A stretch of 64,000 bases of DNA from JBGSTR01 sp963707135 (GCA_963707135.1 CAVPOY010000044.1:1-64000), one strand, 5' to 3'. Counted from the stretch's first letter, positions 36,884-46,508 are shown. Translations and numbers: made by a program. The notes: generated by a model not told the origin, from the letters alone.

Positions 36884-38671
36884 GTGACCCACCTCGCCGA
36901 GGCCCTCGCCCTGGTCGCCGTGCTCGGCCTCGCCGCCCAGTGGCTCGGGTGGCGGCTGCACATTCCCACCATCGTCCTGCTCGGGCTGTTCGGCGTCCTG
37001 GTCGGGCCGGTATTCGACCTGATCCACCCCAGCGAGGCCCTGGGCGATGCCTTCCAGCCCCTGATCCAACTCAGCGTTGCCGCCATCCTGTTCGAGGGGG
37101 GACTCAGCCTGCGATGGCACGAGCTGCGGCAGGCCTCCACCGGCGTAAAGCGCCTGGTCACGGTCGCGCCGGTCCTGAGTCTGGTTCTCGGCGCGGCGGC
37201 CGGATACGCCATCGGCGGCCTGTCCTGGCCGGTGGCCGTCGTCTTCGGCGCCATCATCGTGGTCACCGGGCCGACGGTGATCCTGCCGCTGCTGCGCCAG
37301 GCGCGGCTGCTCCGCCGCCCCGCCTCGTTCCTGAAATGGGAAGGCATCGTCAACGACCCCACGGGCGCGCTGATGGCCGTGGTCGCGTTCGAGTATTTCG
37401 CCACGCCAGGCCGGGCGACCCTGGGGCATAGCCTGTTCGAGCTGGTCTCCGGGATCCTGGGTGCCGGGGCACTGGGCGCGCTGGCCGGCTGGCTTCTTGG
37501 CAGGACCTATCTGGCCGGACAGGTCCCCGAGTACCTGAAGGGACCCATGGCGCTCGCGGCGGCGCTCGGCGTGTTTGCGCTCGCCAACCTGGCCCTGGAC
37601 GACGCGGGTCTGGTGGCCGCGACCGTGCTCGGCATCATGCTCGGGAACATGGGACTGCCAAGCATCGAGGAGATACGCCGGTTCAAGGAGTACACGGCGA
37701 TCATCCTGGTCTCGGCCATCTTCCTGCTGCTGACCGCGGACCTGGACCCGGCGATCCTGTTGGCACTGGACTGGCGCGGAGCCGCCCTTATCGCGGCGGT
37801 GCTGTTCCTGGTACGGCCGATCGCGATCGGGATCGCAACGGCCGGGACGGACATGAGCTGGCAGGAACGGGTGCTGGTCGGCTGGATCGCGCCACGCGGA
37901 ATCGTCGCCGCGGCCGTGGCCGGGGTGTTCGGCCCCGCGCTGACGGACCGGGGGTTCGCCGGCGGAGAGCTGCTGCTGCCCCTGGTGTTCCTGCTGATCC
38001 TGACCACGGTGGTGCTGCACGGCTTCAGCCTGCCCTGGCTGGCGCGCCGGCTCGAGCTCAGTGCCAAGTCCCGGGACGGCCTGCTGATCTGCGGTGCCAG
38101 CCCCTGGAGCACCGGGCTCGCCACCACACTGCACCGGGAAAAGGTACCGATCCTGCTCGCCGACGGCTCCTGGAGTCGGCTGCGCGCGGCGAGGCATGCC
38201 GGCCTTCCGGTCTATTTCGGCGAGATCCTGTCCGAGGAGGCCGAGATCGACATCGAGACTGGAGAGCTCGGCAGCCTGCTCGCCGCCAGCAGCAACGACG
38301 CCTACAACGCCCTGGTTTGCGCCGAATTCGCCCCGGAGTTTGGACGTCATCGCGTATTTCAGCTCGCCGCCCCCGGCAACGGCCACCCCAAGCGCCGCCC
38401 CGGGGCAGCCTCCCGCGGCCGGGCGCTGCTGGACGCCGAGACCCGTTACGAAGACCTGCAACGCAACTGGTACCGCGGGTGGACCTTTAAGGTGACCGGG
38501 ATCACGGACGAGTTCACTTGGGATGACCTGCTCGCCGCCCTGCCCGACGGCGCGCTGCCGCTGATGGCGATCGACGACGAGAACGGCGTCCGGCTCGCAA
38601 GCGCCGAGCAGCCACTGCGCGCCGAACCGGGAGAGCGCGTGCTCTGGTTCGGGCTCAAACCCGATCGCTGA
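36884..38671 (+). CDS. CPA1-family cation:proton antiporter with C-terminal Rossmann-like domain
   Basis: Inner-membrane Na+(K+)/H+ antiporter of 595 residues. The GTG at 36884 starts THLAEALALVAVLGLAAQWLG. About 12 helices fill residues 1-395, with LFEGGLSLRWHELR, the family motif VVTGPTVILPLLRQARL, WEGIVNDPTGALMAVV and WIAPRGIVAAAVAGVFGPAL. Residues 400-595 form a cytosolic domain (DGLLICGASPWSTGLATTLHR, VPILLADGSWSRLRAARHAG) like the TrkA-N-like tail of some antiporters, lacking a perfect GxGxxG. The last 13 codons and 18 bases beyond the stop belong to the 57-bp repeat copied at 39530. Confidence 0.88.
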   Translation: MTHLAEALALVAVLGLAAQWLGWRLHIPTIVLLGLFGVLVGPVFDLIHPSEALGDAFQPLIQLSVAAILFEGGLSLRWHELRQASTGVKRLVTVAPVLSLVLGAAAGYAIGGLSWPVAVVFGAIIVVTGPTVILPLLRQARLLRRPASFLKWEGIVNDPTGALMAVVAFEYFATPGRATLGHSLFELVSGILGAGALGALAGWLLGRTYLAGQVPEYLKGPMALAAALGVFALANLALDDAGLVAATVLGIMLGNMGLPSIEEIRRFKEYTAIILVSAIFLLLTADLDPAILLALDWRGAALIAAVLFLVRPIAIGIATAGTDMSWQERVLVGWIAPRGIVAAAVAGVFGPALTDRGFAGGELLLPLVFLLILTTVVLHGFSLPWLARRLELSAKSRDGLLICGASPWSTGLATTLHREKVPILLADGSWSRLRAARHAGLPVYFGEILSEEAEIDIETGELGSLLAASSNDAYNALVCAEFAPEFGRHRVFQLAAPGNGHPKRRPGAASRGRALLDAETRYEDLQRNWYRGWTFKVTGITDEFTWDDLLAALPDGALPLMAIDDENGVRLASAEQPLRAEPGERVLWFGLKPDR

Positions 38672-38689
38672 CCGGTCGCGCGCGGCGAA
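38633..38689. repeat. 57-bp perfect direct repeat, copy 1
   Basis: Identical to 39530-39586. It includes the end of the CPA1 antiporter gene (codons for VLWFGLKPDR and the TGA at 38669-38671) and 18 bases beyond. Together with copy 2 it brackets the vapBC module, with a copy-to-copy distance of 897 bases. Confidence 0.93.
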
Positions 38690-38738
38690 GCAGCTCCGGT
38701 GGCACATCTTTGACAGTGAGGACTGACATCAGGGTCGG

Positions 38739-39137
38739 TCACCGAAGAAATTGCACGCCGCAGAGACCTCGTTCCAGGATCTTGTCGAATTCGTGATGGT
38801 CCGAGGTCAGCACGGGCACGCCAGCACGCCTGGCGAGCGCAACGGCGAAGCAGTCGGCAATTGAGATCCTTGCAATGTCGGCCTTGATCCGCCCAACGTC
38901 TTTCCAGAAATCCTCGTCGATGTCGCTGCGAGCGGACACGCCAGCATCGCGGAGGTCCGTCAGGATCGCGTTGGCACGGGTCTCGCCGTCCCTGCGGATG
39001 CAGTCGTAGTAAACCTCGCAGAGGTTGAGTGCATGCGCCACGCACCCGCCTTCGATGAGCCTCTGCTCGACCATTTCGGACCCGTCCTCCGACCGGATGA
39101 AAGCGATCAGGGCGCAGGCATCCAGCACGACGCCCAC
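38739..39137 (-). CDS. vapC: PIN-domain toxin (VapC-like)
   Basis: Predicted RNase toxin of a type II toxin-antitoxin pair, 132 residues, normal size. All four PIN acidic residues are visible: Asp6 in VVLDACALIAF, Glu41 in NLCEVYYD, Asp95 in ISIADCFAVALA and Asp113 in LTSDHHEFD. The start is GTG at 39137, 3 bases after the antitoxin stop, so the two are translationally linked. VapC enzymes cut tRNA or rRNA; the target cannot be predicted. The gene lies inside an island flanked by 57-bp repeats. Confidence 0.9.
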   Translation of the reverse strand: MGVVLDACALIAFIRSEDGSEMVEQRLIEGGCVAHALNLCEVYYDCIRRDGETRANAILTDLRDAGVSARSDIDEDFWKDVGRIKADIARISIADCFAVALARRAGVPVLTSDHHEFDKILERGLCGVQFLR

Positions 39138-39140
39138 GGG

Positions 39141-39443
39141 TCAGCGCTCCAGCGCGATCTCTGCAGCCTTGCGTGCCGCGAATTCCTCGCTGGAAGACAC
39201 CGCGTCCCGGTACTTGCCGCGCAGGGTGCGGATGCGGGCGATCCGGCGCTCCTCGTCCGCAGCAAGCTGGCGCTGAACCTCATCAGCACCCTGAGCCTGC
39301 CCAGACTCGACGCCATCCTCGGTCACTACTGTTTCGATCAATGCAATTAGCTCCTTGTTGAGGCTGCGGTGATGCCGCTGGGCGCGTAGCTTGAGCTGCT
39401 GGTGCAGCTCGTCAGGCAGATTCTTGATAAGCACGGATGCCAT
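39141..39443 (-). CDS. vapB: Ribbon-helix-helix antitoxin (FitA/VapB-like)
   Basis: Antitoxin of 100 residues. The N-terminal ribbon-helix-helix DNA-binding fold is MASVLIKNLPDELHQQLKLR followed by HHRSLNKELIALIE, close to FitA/Arc proteins; the C-terminal half is charged and helical and should wrap the PIN toxin. It precedes the toxin gene in the usual order and probably represses its own promoter in the 86 bases up to 39529. It is longer than the typical 75-85 residues because of a linker (VTEDGVESGQAQGADEVQ). Confidence 0.88.
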   Translation of the reverse strand: MASVLIKNLPDELHQQLKLRAQRHHRSLNKELIALIETVVTEDGVESGQAQGADEVQRQLAADEERRIARIRTLRGKYRDAVSSSEEFAARKAAEIALER

Positions 39444-39500
39444 AGAGTATCGCTCCGGTAGCCTTTCGATACCGCGAGGCTAGCACAGCCGATGGGTGCG

Positions 39501-39530
39501 GGTTCAGGGTTGGGGGTTCAGGGTTCAGGG
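39501..39530. repeat. Short GGTTCAGGG microrepeats at island edge
   Basis: Three copies of GGTTCAGGG lie within 30 bases upstream of repeat copy 2, separated by a TTGGG-like spacer. This simple repeat abuts the 57-bp direct repeat and may mark the junction. It is not protein-coding. Confidence 0.7.
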
Positions 39531-39586
39531 AGCGCGTGCTCTGGTTCGGGCTCAAACCCGATCGCTGACCGGTCGCGCGCGGCGAA
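39530..39586. repeat. 57-bp perfect direct repeat, copy 2
   Basis: Identical to 38633-38689. On the minus strand it encodes the end of the CPBP protease (RRARPVSDRV and the TGA at 39554-39552). On the plus strand it still carries the antiporter's last codons and stop (TGA 39566-39568). Both convergent genes thus own an intact 3' end. Confidence 0.93.
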
Positions 39587-40436
39587 TCGACCAGCCCCAG
39601 TACCCGAGCGCCAGCACGCCGATCCAGGCCGCCGCTAGCCAGCCGATCATGCCGTCGTAGTCGCCCGCCAGAAAGGCCAGCGGCGATTGGGCGTTGCCGT
39701 CGGTGAGACGGCGCGTGACCTGAATCACGAACACCCAGCCCGCGTGCAGTCCGATGCACCAACCGATGTGGCCCGTACGTTCCCGGACCAGCGCCAGGAA
39801 CAAGCCGACCATGAACAGGGCGATCATGGAGTCCAGGTTCTTCCACTGGAAGGCGTCGATGAAAACCCCGGTGAACATCGAGAGCGCACCGCCCCAGTCG
39901 AAAACCTCGCCGACGGGCATCGCGCCGGGCTTCAGGAAATGTACCAAGGCGTAGAGCGAGGCGCTCCAGATCGCCGCCGACGCCACGCCTTCCCGGCGAC
40001 GGATGGCCGCGAACAGCGCGCCGCGGAAAAAGGTCTCCTCGAGAACGCCAATCAGAAGCCCACCGATCAGGGCCTGGACCGCCTTTTCCGTCAGATCGGG
40101 CCAATGGATGCCCCCTAGATCCACGACCCGTACGCCCAACAGGTACAGGGCGAGCGCCAGCGCCATCAGGATCAACAGCCCCAGGACCCAGCCCCGAACC
40201 ACCGCGCGCCGGAGCTCCGTCGCGGCGACGCCGTAGCCCAGGGACGCCCGGTCGTTCAGAGACAGCGCCTTCAGGAGCGGCCAGAGTCCGAGCAGGATCA
40301 AGACCTGGGCCAGTCGACTCATGACCCGCTCCGGCGGGAAATCAAGCCACCCGGTCTGCATCACCGGGTAGGTCAGCATCGCCGCCACGGCGAGGCAGAG
40401 GAAAAGGTACAGAAAAAAAAGAACCGTCGAGCGCAT
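39552..40436 (-). CDS. CPBP-family intramembrane metalloprotease
   Basis: Polytopic membrane protein of 294 residues in the CAAX protease/bacteriocin-processing (CPBP, ABI) family. Motif 1 is EETFFRG (Glu-Glu and Arg), motif 2 the His of SLYALVHFLK, and further polar residues lie in HIGWCIGLHAGWVF. I chose ATG 40436 (MRSTVLFFLYLFLCLAV); the frame open to 40526 lacks membrane character. Seven or eight helices are visible. Substrates of such proteases in Proteobacteria are mostly unknown. Its last ten codons lie in the 57-bp repeat that borders vapBC. Confidence 0.85.
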   Translation of the reverse strand: MRSTVLFFLYLFLCLAVAAMLTYPVMQTGWLDFPPERVMSRLAQVLILLGLWPLLKALSLNDRASLGYGVAATELRRAVVRGWVLGLLILMALALALYLLGVRVVDLGGIHWPDLTEKAVQALIGGLLIGVLEETFFRGALFAAIRRREGVASAAIWSASLYALVHFLKPGAMPVGEVFDWGGALSMFTGVFIDAFQWKNLDSMIALFMVGLFLALVRERTGHIGWCIGLHAGWVFVIQVTRRLTDGNAQSPLAFLAGDYDGMIGWLAAAWIGVLALGYWGWSIRRARPVSDRV

Positions 40437-40626
40437 CCGGACGCCACTGGGAGCCTGGGGGAGCGCGCATTCTACCGCGATGGCGGGGTCCCATTTGTTG
40501 TCAACGTCCAGGGCCAGGGGCGACAATAGGGCGCGTCCGCTTCACCCCGCCGGCCGACGTCCCCCCATCAGGCCCAAGGAGCCTCACGATGTCCCCCCCG
40601 TCCGTCCGCGACCCGATGACCGGCCC

Positions 40627-42457
40627 GTGTGCGGCATAGCGGGATTCATGCTGCGCTCCGGGGGGCGCCCCGACCCCGCCGAGCTCGCGCGGATGGCCGC
40701 CGCGCTTGCCCACCGCGGGCCCGACGACAGCGGCGTCTATTGCTCCGGGCCGGTCGGGCTCGCGCAGACCCGCCTGTCCATCATCGGGCTCGCGACAGGC
40801 CACCAGCCAATGGTCTCGGACGCCGACCGTCTGGCGCTCGCCGCCAACGGTGAGGTCTACAACTACATCGAGCTGAACTCGGCGCTGCGCGAGCGCGGCC
40901 GGCGGCCGCGCACCGAATCGGACTCGGAGACGATCCTGCACGCCTATGCCGTGCACGGCCTCGATTTTCTCCAGGAGCTGCGCGGAATGTACGCCTTCGC
41001 GCTACACGACGCGGCGGCCGGCCGGCTGATCCTGGGCCGGGACCGGCTGGGCATCAAGCCGTTGTTCTACGTCCGCCTGACCGACCGCATCGCCTTCGCG
41101 TCCGAGATCAAGTCGCTGCTGACGCTGCTGCCCCAGCGTCCGGAGATTGAACCCGCGGCGCTGCGGCAGTTCCTGCAGAACCAGTTCGCAGGCGGCGAGG
41201 AGACGGTGCTCCGCGGGATCCGGCGCGTGCCGCCCGGTGAGGCGCTGATCATCGACTCGGGTCTGCGTATCGAGCGCCGGCGCTATTGGTCCCCGCTGAA
41301 CGTCGAGCCCCGCCGCCTAGGCGTCGACGAGGCCCAGGAAGAGCTCGACTCGCTGATGGACGCGGCCATGCGCGAGCACATGCGATCCGATGTGCCCTTC
41401 GGGCTTTTTCTTTCGGGCGGCGTGGACTCGGCCGTGCTGGCCGCGCTGCTGCATGGCCACGGCGCCGGCCGCATCCGGTCCTTCTCGGTGGGCTACCGGG
41501 GAACGTCCATGGCCCACGAGCTCGGCGAGGCGACGCGCGTCGCGGACCACTTCGGTCTCGATCACACGCCGCTCGAGCTTGACCTGGATCGGGTCTTCGG
41601 GCGTATTCCTCACACGGTCTGGTGCGCCGACGAGCTGATGCGGGACTACGCCAGCCTGCCGACATCGATCCTGGCCCAGGCCGCCGGCGGGCAGCTGAAG
41701 GTGGTGTTCTCCGGCGAGGGCGGCGACGAGGTATTCGCCGGTTACCGGCGCTACCGACCGAGCGCCTTCGAACGCGTCTTCAAGGGCCTGCTGCGCCCCG
41801 GGACCGGCGGCTTCCGAACCCGCGGACAGTGGACCGGGCGCTGGACGCGGCGGCTGCTCGGACCGGCACTCCGGGCCGTCCCGACGCCGGACCGCGCGCC
41901 CTTCCTGGAGGCTTGGCGGGCGACGCCCCCCGGCTGGTCGGACCTGCAGCGGCGGCAATACACGGACCTGGTCACGGCCCTGCCGGACAACCTGCTGGTC
42001 AAGACCGACCGCATGCTGATGGGCTTCGGGGTCGAGGGGCGCGTACCCTTCCTGGACCATCGCATCGTCGAGCTCGGCCTCTCGCTGCCGGACTCGCTGA
42101 AGATACGCGACCGCGAGGGCAAATGGCTGCTCCGGCGCTGGGCCAGGCCGCGCCTGCCGCCGGGACACCTGGACCGCCCCAAACGCGGATTTCACGTGCC
42201 GGTCGGAGACTGGCTTGCCGGTGACGTCGCCGACCGGCTGGGGCGGCGGCTCCTGGAGAACCGCGGGCATACGCGAATGGTTCCGGGCCGACGCCATCCC
42301 GCGGCTGGTGGCGGCCCGCCGGGCCCGCCGCGGCGGCAGCCGCGAGCTGTTCGGCCTGATGCAGTTCGCGATCTGGCACCGCCTGTTCATCGAGCAGCCG
42401 GGGCTCAAACCGGCGCCGGACGAGGATCCGCTCGACTGGGTCGCGTCCGAGACATGA
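40627..42457 (+). CDS. asnB: Asparagine synthase-type amidotransferase, frameshifted near 42265
   Basis: Glutamine-hydrolysing AsnB family enzyme of about 609 residues. I chose GTG 40627 because it puts the catalytic Cys at position 2 (CGIAGFMLRSGGRPDP). The glutaminase part has AHRGPDDSGVY and AANGEVYNYIEL; the synthetase part has the PP-loop LFLSGGVDSAVLAAL and VVFSGEGGDEVFAGYRRY. The frame breaks in GAGAACCGCGGGC (about 42265); one base fewer gives ENAGIREWFRADAI and runs to the TGA at 42455-42457. It overlaps the glycosyltransferase start by ATGA, so it probably amidates a sugar or lipid-linked intermediate for polysaccharide synthesis rather than free aspartate; that is an inference from context. 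Confidence 0.85.
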
Positions 42458-43595
42458 CCGACGCGACCCGCATCGCCTGCTTTTTCTCGACGTCCGGGCA
42501 TAGCGGCGTAGACCGCGCCGCCCGACACCTGATCCCGGCCCTCGCCCGGCGCGGCTACCGCGTCGACCTGCTCAAGGTACGCGGCCACGGCCCGGAGCTC
42601 GATGAGATTCCACCGGGCGTCGCTGTCGTCGACCTCGCCTCCCGTCACACCTATGGCTCCGTCCCGGCCCTGGTGCGCTACCTGCGCCGGGAGCGTCCGG
42701 CCGTCATGCTGTCGGACAAGGACCGCGTCAACCGCATGGCCCTGCTCGGCCGCGCGCTGGCTCGGGTGCCGACGCGGCTGGTGCTGAGCTCCGGTACGAC
42801 CATCTCCATCGACCTCGCCACCCGCGGCCGCGTTCGAACGCCTGGTTCAGCGCCACTCGATGGGCCGGCTCGTACCCGTTCGCCGACCAGGTGATCGTCA
42901 CCAGCGCCGGGGTCGCCGACGACATGGCCGCCTACACGGGTCTCGCGAGAGCGCGCATCCGCGTCGTCCCCTCGCCGGTGGTGCCCGAGTCCCTGTTCGA
43001 CCTGCCCCTGCCGCGTCCTGATCACCCCTGGTTCGGCGAGCCCGGGTGCCCGCTGATCCTGAGCGCGGGGGAGCTGTGCGGCCGCAAGGACTTCGAGACC
43101 CTGATCCGGGGGTTCGCCCGCGTCCGCTCGCATCGCCGGTGCCGGCTGATGATCCTCGGACGCGGCGGTGCCCGGGAGCGGCTGCTCGCGCTGGCCGCCG
43201 AGCTCGGCGTGAGCGGTGATTTCGCGCTCCCGGGCTTCGTCGACCAGCCCTACGCCTTCATGGCCCACGCGGACCTGTTCGCCTTCACGTCCCGCTGGGA
43301 GGGGCTGGGGTTCGTGCTGATCGAGGCGCTGGCCGTGGGCACGCCGGTGGTCTCGACGGACTGCCCGAGCGGACCCAGCGAGATCCTGGCCGGCGGCCGC
43401 TACGGCCGGCTGGTGCCGGTCGGAGACGACAGGGCACTCGCCGACGCCATCGCGGCCACCCTCGAGGCCCCGCTGCCCGCGTCAGAGCTGCGGCAGGCGG
43501 CCAGGCCCTATGGGATCGAGGCCAGCACCGACGCCTACCTCGACGCCATGGGACTGCCGCGCCTTTGCCCGGCGCCCAGGGAAGCCGCGCCTTGA
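42454..43595 (+). CDS. Glycosyltransferase family 4 protein, two frameshifts
   Basis: GT-B glycosyltransferase of about 379 residues. The N-terminal half has FFSTSGHSGVDRAARHLIP and LPALARRGYRVDLLKV-like elements; the C-terminal half contains LILSAGELCGRKDFETLI, LMILGRGGARERLLA and the donor-binding end EALAVGTPVVSTDCPSGPSE. Two single-base insertions, near 42828 and 42865, interrupt the middle; correcting both gives AAFERLVQRHSMGRL then YPFADQVIVTSAG, a typical GT4 linker. It is coupled to asnB by ATGA and to the ligase by TTGA. Donor and acceptor sugars are unknown. Confidence 0.82.
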
Positions 43596-45028
43596 GGCCC
43601 GGCGCCGTCATTGGCTCGACCTTGGGCTCGCCCCCGGGACGCCGGCAGACCGCGCGGGTGCTGCTGGTGCTGTTCGCCTTCACCGCCTGGAACCTGACGG
43701 GCCCGGCAAACGTCGCGCTGGGATTGCTGACCCTTCTGTTCCTCATCGACCTGCCGCGCGCCTGGTCCGGGCTTCGCCGCGACCCCGTGGTCTGGCTGGC
43801 CCTGGGGGCGAGCGCCGCGACGACGCTGCTGGCGGCCCGGGCCGCGGGATCGTTTCCCGAAACGGCCGCCATGCAGTGGCACGCGGTCTGGCTCTGGTCG
43901 GCGCCGTTCCTGTTCCTGGTCGTCGCCTGGTGGCTCGCGGGCGACCCGCGGCTGGCCAGGGCCCTGATGCTGGCCGCGGCGGCCGGCCTGGTCATCGGCG
44001 TGCTGCGCAAATCGGATTGGACGCTGCTTGACGCGATGCTGGGCGGCGAGCGCTACGACTTCGGCTACGTGGCGCTCGGGCTCGCGTTCATCGTCTCCGT
44101 GATGCTGCTGGGCCTGTTCCTGTTCCGCGTCGAGATCACGCGCCTGAAGCTGAACGGACGCCACAGGCCGGTGCTCGGATGGGCCCTGTGGGTCCTGGGT
44201 CTGACCTTCTGTGTCGGCGTCCTGGTCGTCACCCAGGCCCGCGGGGCGGCCCTGACACTGGCCCTGGTCGGGCTCGGGGCGTTGATCTACCGGGCCATGG
44301 CCGAGCGGCGCGGCGGCGCCCCGTCGGTCGGCCTCGGGCGCCGGGTCCTGCTCCCGGCCCTGATGGTCCTGATGATCGCGAGCGTCGTGCTCTGGTCGAG
44401 CCGGGCGCGGTTCGCCTACGACGCCGCGTCCGTCGAAGCGGCCAGTTCGCTCCATGACCTGAGCTTTCAAACGCCGGTGGGTGCCCGGATCAACCTCTAC
44501 CGGATCGGCCTTCGCCTGTTCGCCGAACGACCCGTCCTCGGGTGGGGTCCCGGCACCAGCGGCACCCAGTACCTGGTCCAGAGTCCGGCGATGGGCTTCC
44601 CACCCAGGGACCGGGAGGGCGCGGCCGAGTACTCGCACCTGCACAGCGCGGGGCTGGAAATCCTGGTCCGTTTCGGGTTGGCCGGCGCCCTGATGGCGTT
44701 TACCATTCTGGCCGTCATGGCCCGCGCGTACCGCTGCCTTAGTGACCGTGAGCTGGGGGACCAAGGGCGTCTGCGGCATTTTCTGCTGCTCGCCGGCGCC
44801 ATGACGCTGATCTTCTGCGCTTACGACTTTCGCCTGCTCAACACCGAGTTTCGATTCTTTCTGATCCTCTATCTGGGCATCCTCTATAGTTTTCGGGTGC
44901 ATGCGTGTTGCTTCCCACAATATTCCGGCACGAGTCTTCAAGACTCACCCACCTCGCCACCGGTAATCTTGCCCACACTGCAACACCACACGAAGGGTAA
45001 CCATAACGGAACCTGTCAACGACTTTGA
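43592..45028 (+). CDS. O-antigen ligase family membrane protein
   Basis: Polytopic inner-membrane protein of about 478 residues with about 11 helices and the Wzy_C/O-antigen ligase pattern: VTQARGAALTLALVGLGAL, a large periplasmic loop with LGWGPGTSGTQYLVQSP, and YSHLHSAGLEILVRFGLAG carrying the conserved His. The TTG at 43592 overlaps the preceding stop (TTGA). It would join polysaccharide to a lipid or protein acceptor, matching the amidotransferase and glycosyltransferase upstream. The last 40 residues are polar and atypical, and the stop falls just at the edge of the IS remnant, so the true C-terminus could have been altered by insertion. Confidence 0.83.
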   Translation: MRPGAVIGSTLGSPPGRRQTARVLLVLFAFTAWNLTGPANVALGLLTLLFLIDLPRAWSGLRRDPVVWLALGASAATTLLAARAAGSFPETAAMQWHAVWLWSAPFLFLVVAWWLAGDPRLARALMLAAAAGLVIGVLRKSDWTLLDAMLGGERYDFGYVALGLAFIVSVMLLGLFLFRVEITRLKLNGRHRPVLGWALWVLGLTFCVGVLVVTQARGAALTLALVGLGALIYRAMAERRGGAPSVGLGRRVLLPALMVLMIASVVLWSSRARFAYDAASVEAASSLHDLSFQTPVGARINLYRIGLRLFAERPVLGWGPGTSGTQYLVQSPAMGFPPRDREGAAEYSHLHSAGLEILVRFGLAGALMAFTILAVMARAYRCLSDRELGDQGRLRHFLLLAGAMTLIFCAYDFRLLNTEFRFFLILYLGILYSFRVHACCFPQYSGTSLQDSPTSPPVILPTLQHHTKGNHNGTCQRL

Positions 45029-45046
45029 GACACGGACGGTCACAAT

Positions 45047-46054
45047 TTACTGAGGAGCTCCTCCTGTTGTCGTCGGCGTAGGGGGCGGGTTGATCCAGAC
45101 CTCATCGGGAAGTTGGTCGGGTTCTGGGATGCCCTGAACGAAGCGCTCAGGATGCTTCGCCCAGGCGGCTTGAAGGGTGCGCTGGCGCTGCTCGAGCACG
45201 GCCTTGGCTCGGCCATGGTGAACATCGTCGGGGGTGAGCATGGCGATCCCGCCGTGGCGATGCTCGACGTTGTACCAGGGGAAGAACGCGCGGCAGAAGG
45301 CGATGGCCGCGTCGATGGTCGGCGAAGCGATCGGGAAAGCCAGGACGGTACTTCAGGGTCTTGAACTGCGCCTCGGAGAAGGGGTTGTCGTCGGACACCT
45401 GGGGACGGCTCAGCGAGCGTGTCACCCCGAGGTCGGCGAGCAGCTGCGCCGTGCACTTGCTGGTCATCGGTGCCCCGCGGTCGGAGTGCAGGGTCAGCAC
45501 CTGGGGCTTCGACGTCTTGCTTGTGACAGGTCTCGGTGATGAGGCGCCCGGCCAGCGCCGAGCTCTCCCGGTCGGCGACCATCCAGCCGACGACGTAGCG
45601 GCTGAAGATGTCGAGCAGGACGTAGAGGTAGAAGTAGGTCCACTTCTTCGGCCCAAGCAGCTTGGTCACGTCCCACGACCACACCTGATTGGGCCCCGTG
45701 GCCACCAGCTCAGGTTTGCTGTAGGCGGGATGCTCGCGCTGGTTGCGGCGCTCTCGGACCGCCTGGTTGGCGGCCAGCACGCGGTACATCGTGCGCTGCG
45801 AGCACAGGTACTCGCCCTCGTCGAGCAAGGTGGCGACCACCTCAGCGGGCGAACGGTCGACGAAGCGCGGGCAGGCGAGCACGTCGAGGACCCGCTCGCG
45901 TTCGGATTCACACAGTGCCCGGGCGGGCGTTGGACGGGGCTGCTGGTGCCCGGGAAGCGGCCTCTGACGGCGGTAGAAGGTGGCCCGCGACACACCCAGG
46001 GCCCTGGCACGCCGGCGCCACGCCGACCTGCACGGCGAGCTCCTGGGCGGCCAT
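45047..46054 (-). CDS. IS3-family transposase OrfB (rve integrase), three frameshifts
   Basis: DDE recombinase of about 334 residues after correction. ATG 46054 forms TGATG with the OrfA stop. Catalytic motifs are QVWSWDVTKLLGPKKW (first Asp), LTLHSDRGAPMTSK (second Asp) and NPFSEAQFKTLKYRPGFPD (Glu); the end is RHGGIAMLTPDDVHHGRAK. Single extra bases near 46015, 45517 and 45325 split it into pieces in different frames. Because the pieces join exactly, the frameshifts may be sequence errors rather than decay. Confidence 0.78.
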
Positions 46055-46260
46055 CAGCAGTCCTTCCCGTCGTTGAGGTTGAATCCCAGCAGCCCGGCAA
46101 CTTTTCCCTGCACGTCCAGGATCGTGCGCGCGGTGTGCAGCTCCTTCTCCAGACGGGCCACCTTCGCCTCGAGCTCACGGACCTTCGCATCCAAAGGGTT
46201 GCGCTCACGCGGCTTGGCACGGTTGAGAGAGCCAGACACCGAGAAGCAGACGTTCGACCT
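46054..46260 (-). pseudogene. IS3-family OrfA, C-terminal part only
   Basis: The frame ending at 46054 carries a coiled-coil segment typical of OrfA C-termini (PLDAKVRELEAKVARLEKEL, then ARTILDVQGKVAGLLG). The expected N-terminal helix-turn-helix domain of about 80 residues is not recognisable upstream; the frame continues to 46605 but looks non-coding. Either the 5' half is lost or it is too diverged to see. Confidence 0.6.
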
Positions 46261-46508
46261 ACGGCGGTAGGTAGAGCTACTATCACGGAGCTGGGGCAGA
46301 GTAGTCTGGCTCGTAAGCGGCCGGACCCGGCCTTGAAAAGGCATTCGCCCGTCTCTTGGTAACGTCCAGGGTGCGCTGGAACCGGCTAATTGGCAACGAG
46401 AACTATGTCCCGTGACATGATACCTACCCCAGTTCGAGGAACATGTGTCGCGTACCTGATTTTCTGTTGTAGCGAGTAACGCGCCAATTCGGACAAAGGT
46501 CGCGGATA

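Larger units (their letters stand above)
45029..46300 (-). mobile_element. IS3-family insertion sequence, probably decayed at its 5' side
   Basis: A region holding an IS3-type orfA end and a full orfB on the minus strand. I could not confirm terminal inverted repeats. The left end may be near TGAGACACGGACGGTCAC (about 45027-45044), but the candidate on the right (about 46350-46370) matches poorly. The total length of about 1.3 kb fits the family. The boundaries are estimates. Confidence 0.65.

Noticed and set aside
36650..38707. 685-codon minus-strand open frame
   Set aside because: Antisense to the CPA1 antiporter; low-complexity Gln/Arg/Gly sequence without domains.
45027..46370. Terminal inverted repeats of the IS3 element
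   Set aside because: The left candidate has no good match on the right even allowing errors, so the ends were left as estimates.
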